Assembly: GCA_010092695.1 (NCBI GenBank)
Contig: JAADJJ010000001.1
Span: 1,922,001-1,986,000 of the forward strand
DNA from: Enterobacteriaceae bacterium 4M9
GTDB lineage: Bacteria; Pseudomonadota; Gammaproteobacteria; Enterobacterales; Enterobacteriaceae
Direction: 5' to 3'
Length of the DNA stretch: 64,000 nt
Numbering within the stretch: the first letter of the stretch is position 1; every line of letters begins with the position of its first letter. Below, in pieces: positions 62,958 to 64,000 of this stretch. The position numbers and the translations under genes were made by a program. A model generated the notes under the pieces. The model was not told the origin of the DNA. It saw nothing but the letters and a program-made list of their open reading frames with translations, and did not search any database.

Positions 62958-63091
62958 GGCGTTCATCCTCAAAGAAACGCATTCATCATACAATTAAAGC
63001 CAATTCTGTGCTACAGATCACATCATGAAATTGCGGCATGATAGTGATAACTGTACTGACTGTAGCGGGATTTACTGATATCTGAGGCAAA

Positions 63092-64000
63092 TCAGCGTGC
63101 GCTACCGGTTGGTGCCTGTTCAGTCGGCAGAAAGTCCAGAAAGCGTTGCAACGCCGCGGAGGGCGTCTCATTGCTGCGCCAGAACACGCCGACGCTGCCT
63201 TTTTGTTCAATTGGCGGTAAGGCGAGTATTTTGATTAACCCCTGCGCCTGGTAGCGCTCTGCCAGGCGCTGCGAGAGTATCGACACCATATCGCTTGCCT
63301 GTAACAGGTTGACGGTCACGTTCATGGAGGCCGATTCAATCGTGTTGGTGGGCAGCATTACGCCGTGGTCCACCAGAGCGTTGTCTATGCTCTGGCGAAT
63401 CGGTGTGCCGCCAGGCCAGACTATCCAGCGCCAGGGCGCAAGATCCTGCCAGCTAATGCTGCCGCGCAGCACCAGTGGATGATCGGTACGTGCCACGAAG
63501 CACACGGGCTCGGTGTACAGCACCCGGTATTGCAGCGGCAGTTTGAGCGCCCGCCCACCCACGCGCCCGACCACCACATCAATAACGCCAGAGAGTAAAT
63601 CGTGCAGTAGCGGCGCCATGACTTTTTCTTCCACATTCAGATACAGCGTCGGCATGGCTTCAAGTAGCGGGAGAATGGCCTGCGAGACGCAGTCCGTGGC
63701 GACCGGCGAGCAGCCAATATGCAGACTGCCCACTAACCCGCCTTGTTTAAAACGCTCCAGCTCGCTGTGCGAGCGCTCCATATCGCGAATCAAGCGGCGG
63801 GCGTGTTCCAGCAGCAGCTTACCGCCGTCAGAGGGGCGCAGTCCTTTGCTGTGGCGTTCAAACAGCACCATACCCATGTCGTCTTCCAGCCCCGTCAGCC
63901 ACTTGGAGAGCGCAGGCTGGCTGATATTCATCATTTTTGCCACCCGCGACAAGTTGCCTTGCTCGGCAATGGCTACCAGCGTTTTCAGGTGATGCAGCTT
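63092..64000 (-). CDS. LysR-type transcriptional regulator, 5' end beyond window
   Basis: 303 residues are visible; the frame stays open to the window edge, where KLHHLKTLVAIAEQGNLSRV shows the usual LysR helix-turn-helix beginning, so only a few residues are missing. Seen: HTH (LSRVAKMMNISQPALSKWL) and substrate-binding domain from residue 90 with VDVVVGRVGG-like core. Resembles GbpR/CbL-type regulators of aromatic or sugar metabolism. It has no counterpart beside yohJ in E. coli; target unknown. Confidence 0.88.
   Translation of the reverse strand, partial: KLHHLKTLVAIAEQGNLSRVAKMMNISQPALSKWLTGLEDDMGMVLFERHSKGLRPSDGGKLLLEHARRLIRDMERSHSELERFKQGGLVGSLHIGCSPVATDCVSQAILPLLEAMPTLYLNVEEKVMAPLLHDLLSGVIDVVVGRVGGRALKLPLQYRVLYTEPVCFVARTDHPLVLRGSISWQDLAPWRWIVWPGGTPIRQSIDNALVDHGVMLPTNTIESASMNVTVNLLQASDMVSILSQRLAERYQAQGLIKILALPPIEQKGSVGVFWRSNETPSAALQRFLDFLPTEQAPTGSAR

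Overview
The window is a stretch of enterobacterial chromosome. Gene content and order match the Escherichia coli yohJ-to-yejH segment, read here in the opposite sense: yohJ-yohK-cdd-sanA, mglCAB-galS-yeiB-folE-yeiG-cirA-lysP-yeiE-yeiH-nfo, fruA-fruK-fruB-setB-yeiW-yeiP, then yeiQ-yeiR-lpxT-mepS-pdeN-yejABEF-yejG-bcr-rsuA-radD. Protein divergence from E. coli and the accessory genes suggest a Cronobacter/Enterobacter-like member of the Enterobacteriaceae. The genus cannot be fixed from sequence inspection alone.

Layout. 1-4.7 kb: a partial YeeE/YedE transporter, a PncC/CinA-type amidohydrolase, a GNAT acetyltransferase, the helicase radD and rRNA pseudouridine synthase rsuA. 4.7-14.7 kb: the efflux pump bcr, yejG, the peptide ABC importer yejABEF, the c-di-GMP phosphodiesterase pdeN and the murein endopeptidase mepS. 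15-22 kb: lpxT, the G3E GTPase yeiR, a divergent yeiQ/uxuA pair for hexuronates with two UxuR/ExuR-like operators, efpL (yeiP), yeiW and setB. 22-26 kb: the fructose PTS operon fruBKA behind two Cra sites. 26-32 kb: a periplasmic esterase, nfo, yeiH/yeiE and lysP. 32-41 kb: an octanucleotide repeat tract, a Fur-like box, a decayed siderophore ABC ATPase, cirA, a DMT permease, yeiG, an arginase-like protein, folE and yeiB. 41-46 kb: galS and the galactose importer mglBAC under GalS/CRP control.

The accessory interval at 46-60 kb lies between mglC and sanA. It holds two tandem short mgtE Mg2+ channel genes, each with its own M-box (ykoK) Mg2+ riboswitch leader. A degenerate second copy of the mglC 3' end follows. 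Then comes one end of a type VI secretion locus (tssJ, tssG, tssF, tssM, an unknown membrane protein, a PAAR spike protein and a wrecked vgrG), with a DUF1493/STM2901-type gene pair at its 3' end, and about 1.1 kb of AT-rich DNA without genes. The window closes with sanA, cdd (CRP plus CytR-type octamers), yohK/yohJ and a LysR regulator running off the end.

The strongest candidate for something under-described is the doubled M-box/mgtE cassette. The P1 helix shows a compensatory base change between the two copies, and both leaders carry the same ribosome-site-sequestering hairpin with a mutually exclusive alternative pairing. Secondary points are a three-hairpin leader in front of mepS, the 12-copy octamer tract and the partial type VI locus.
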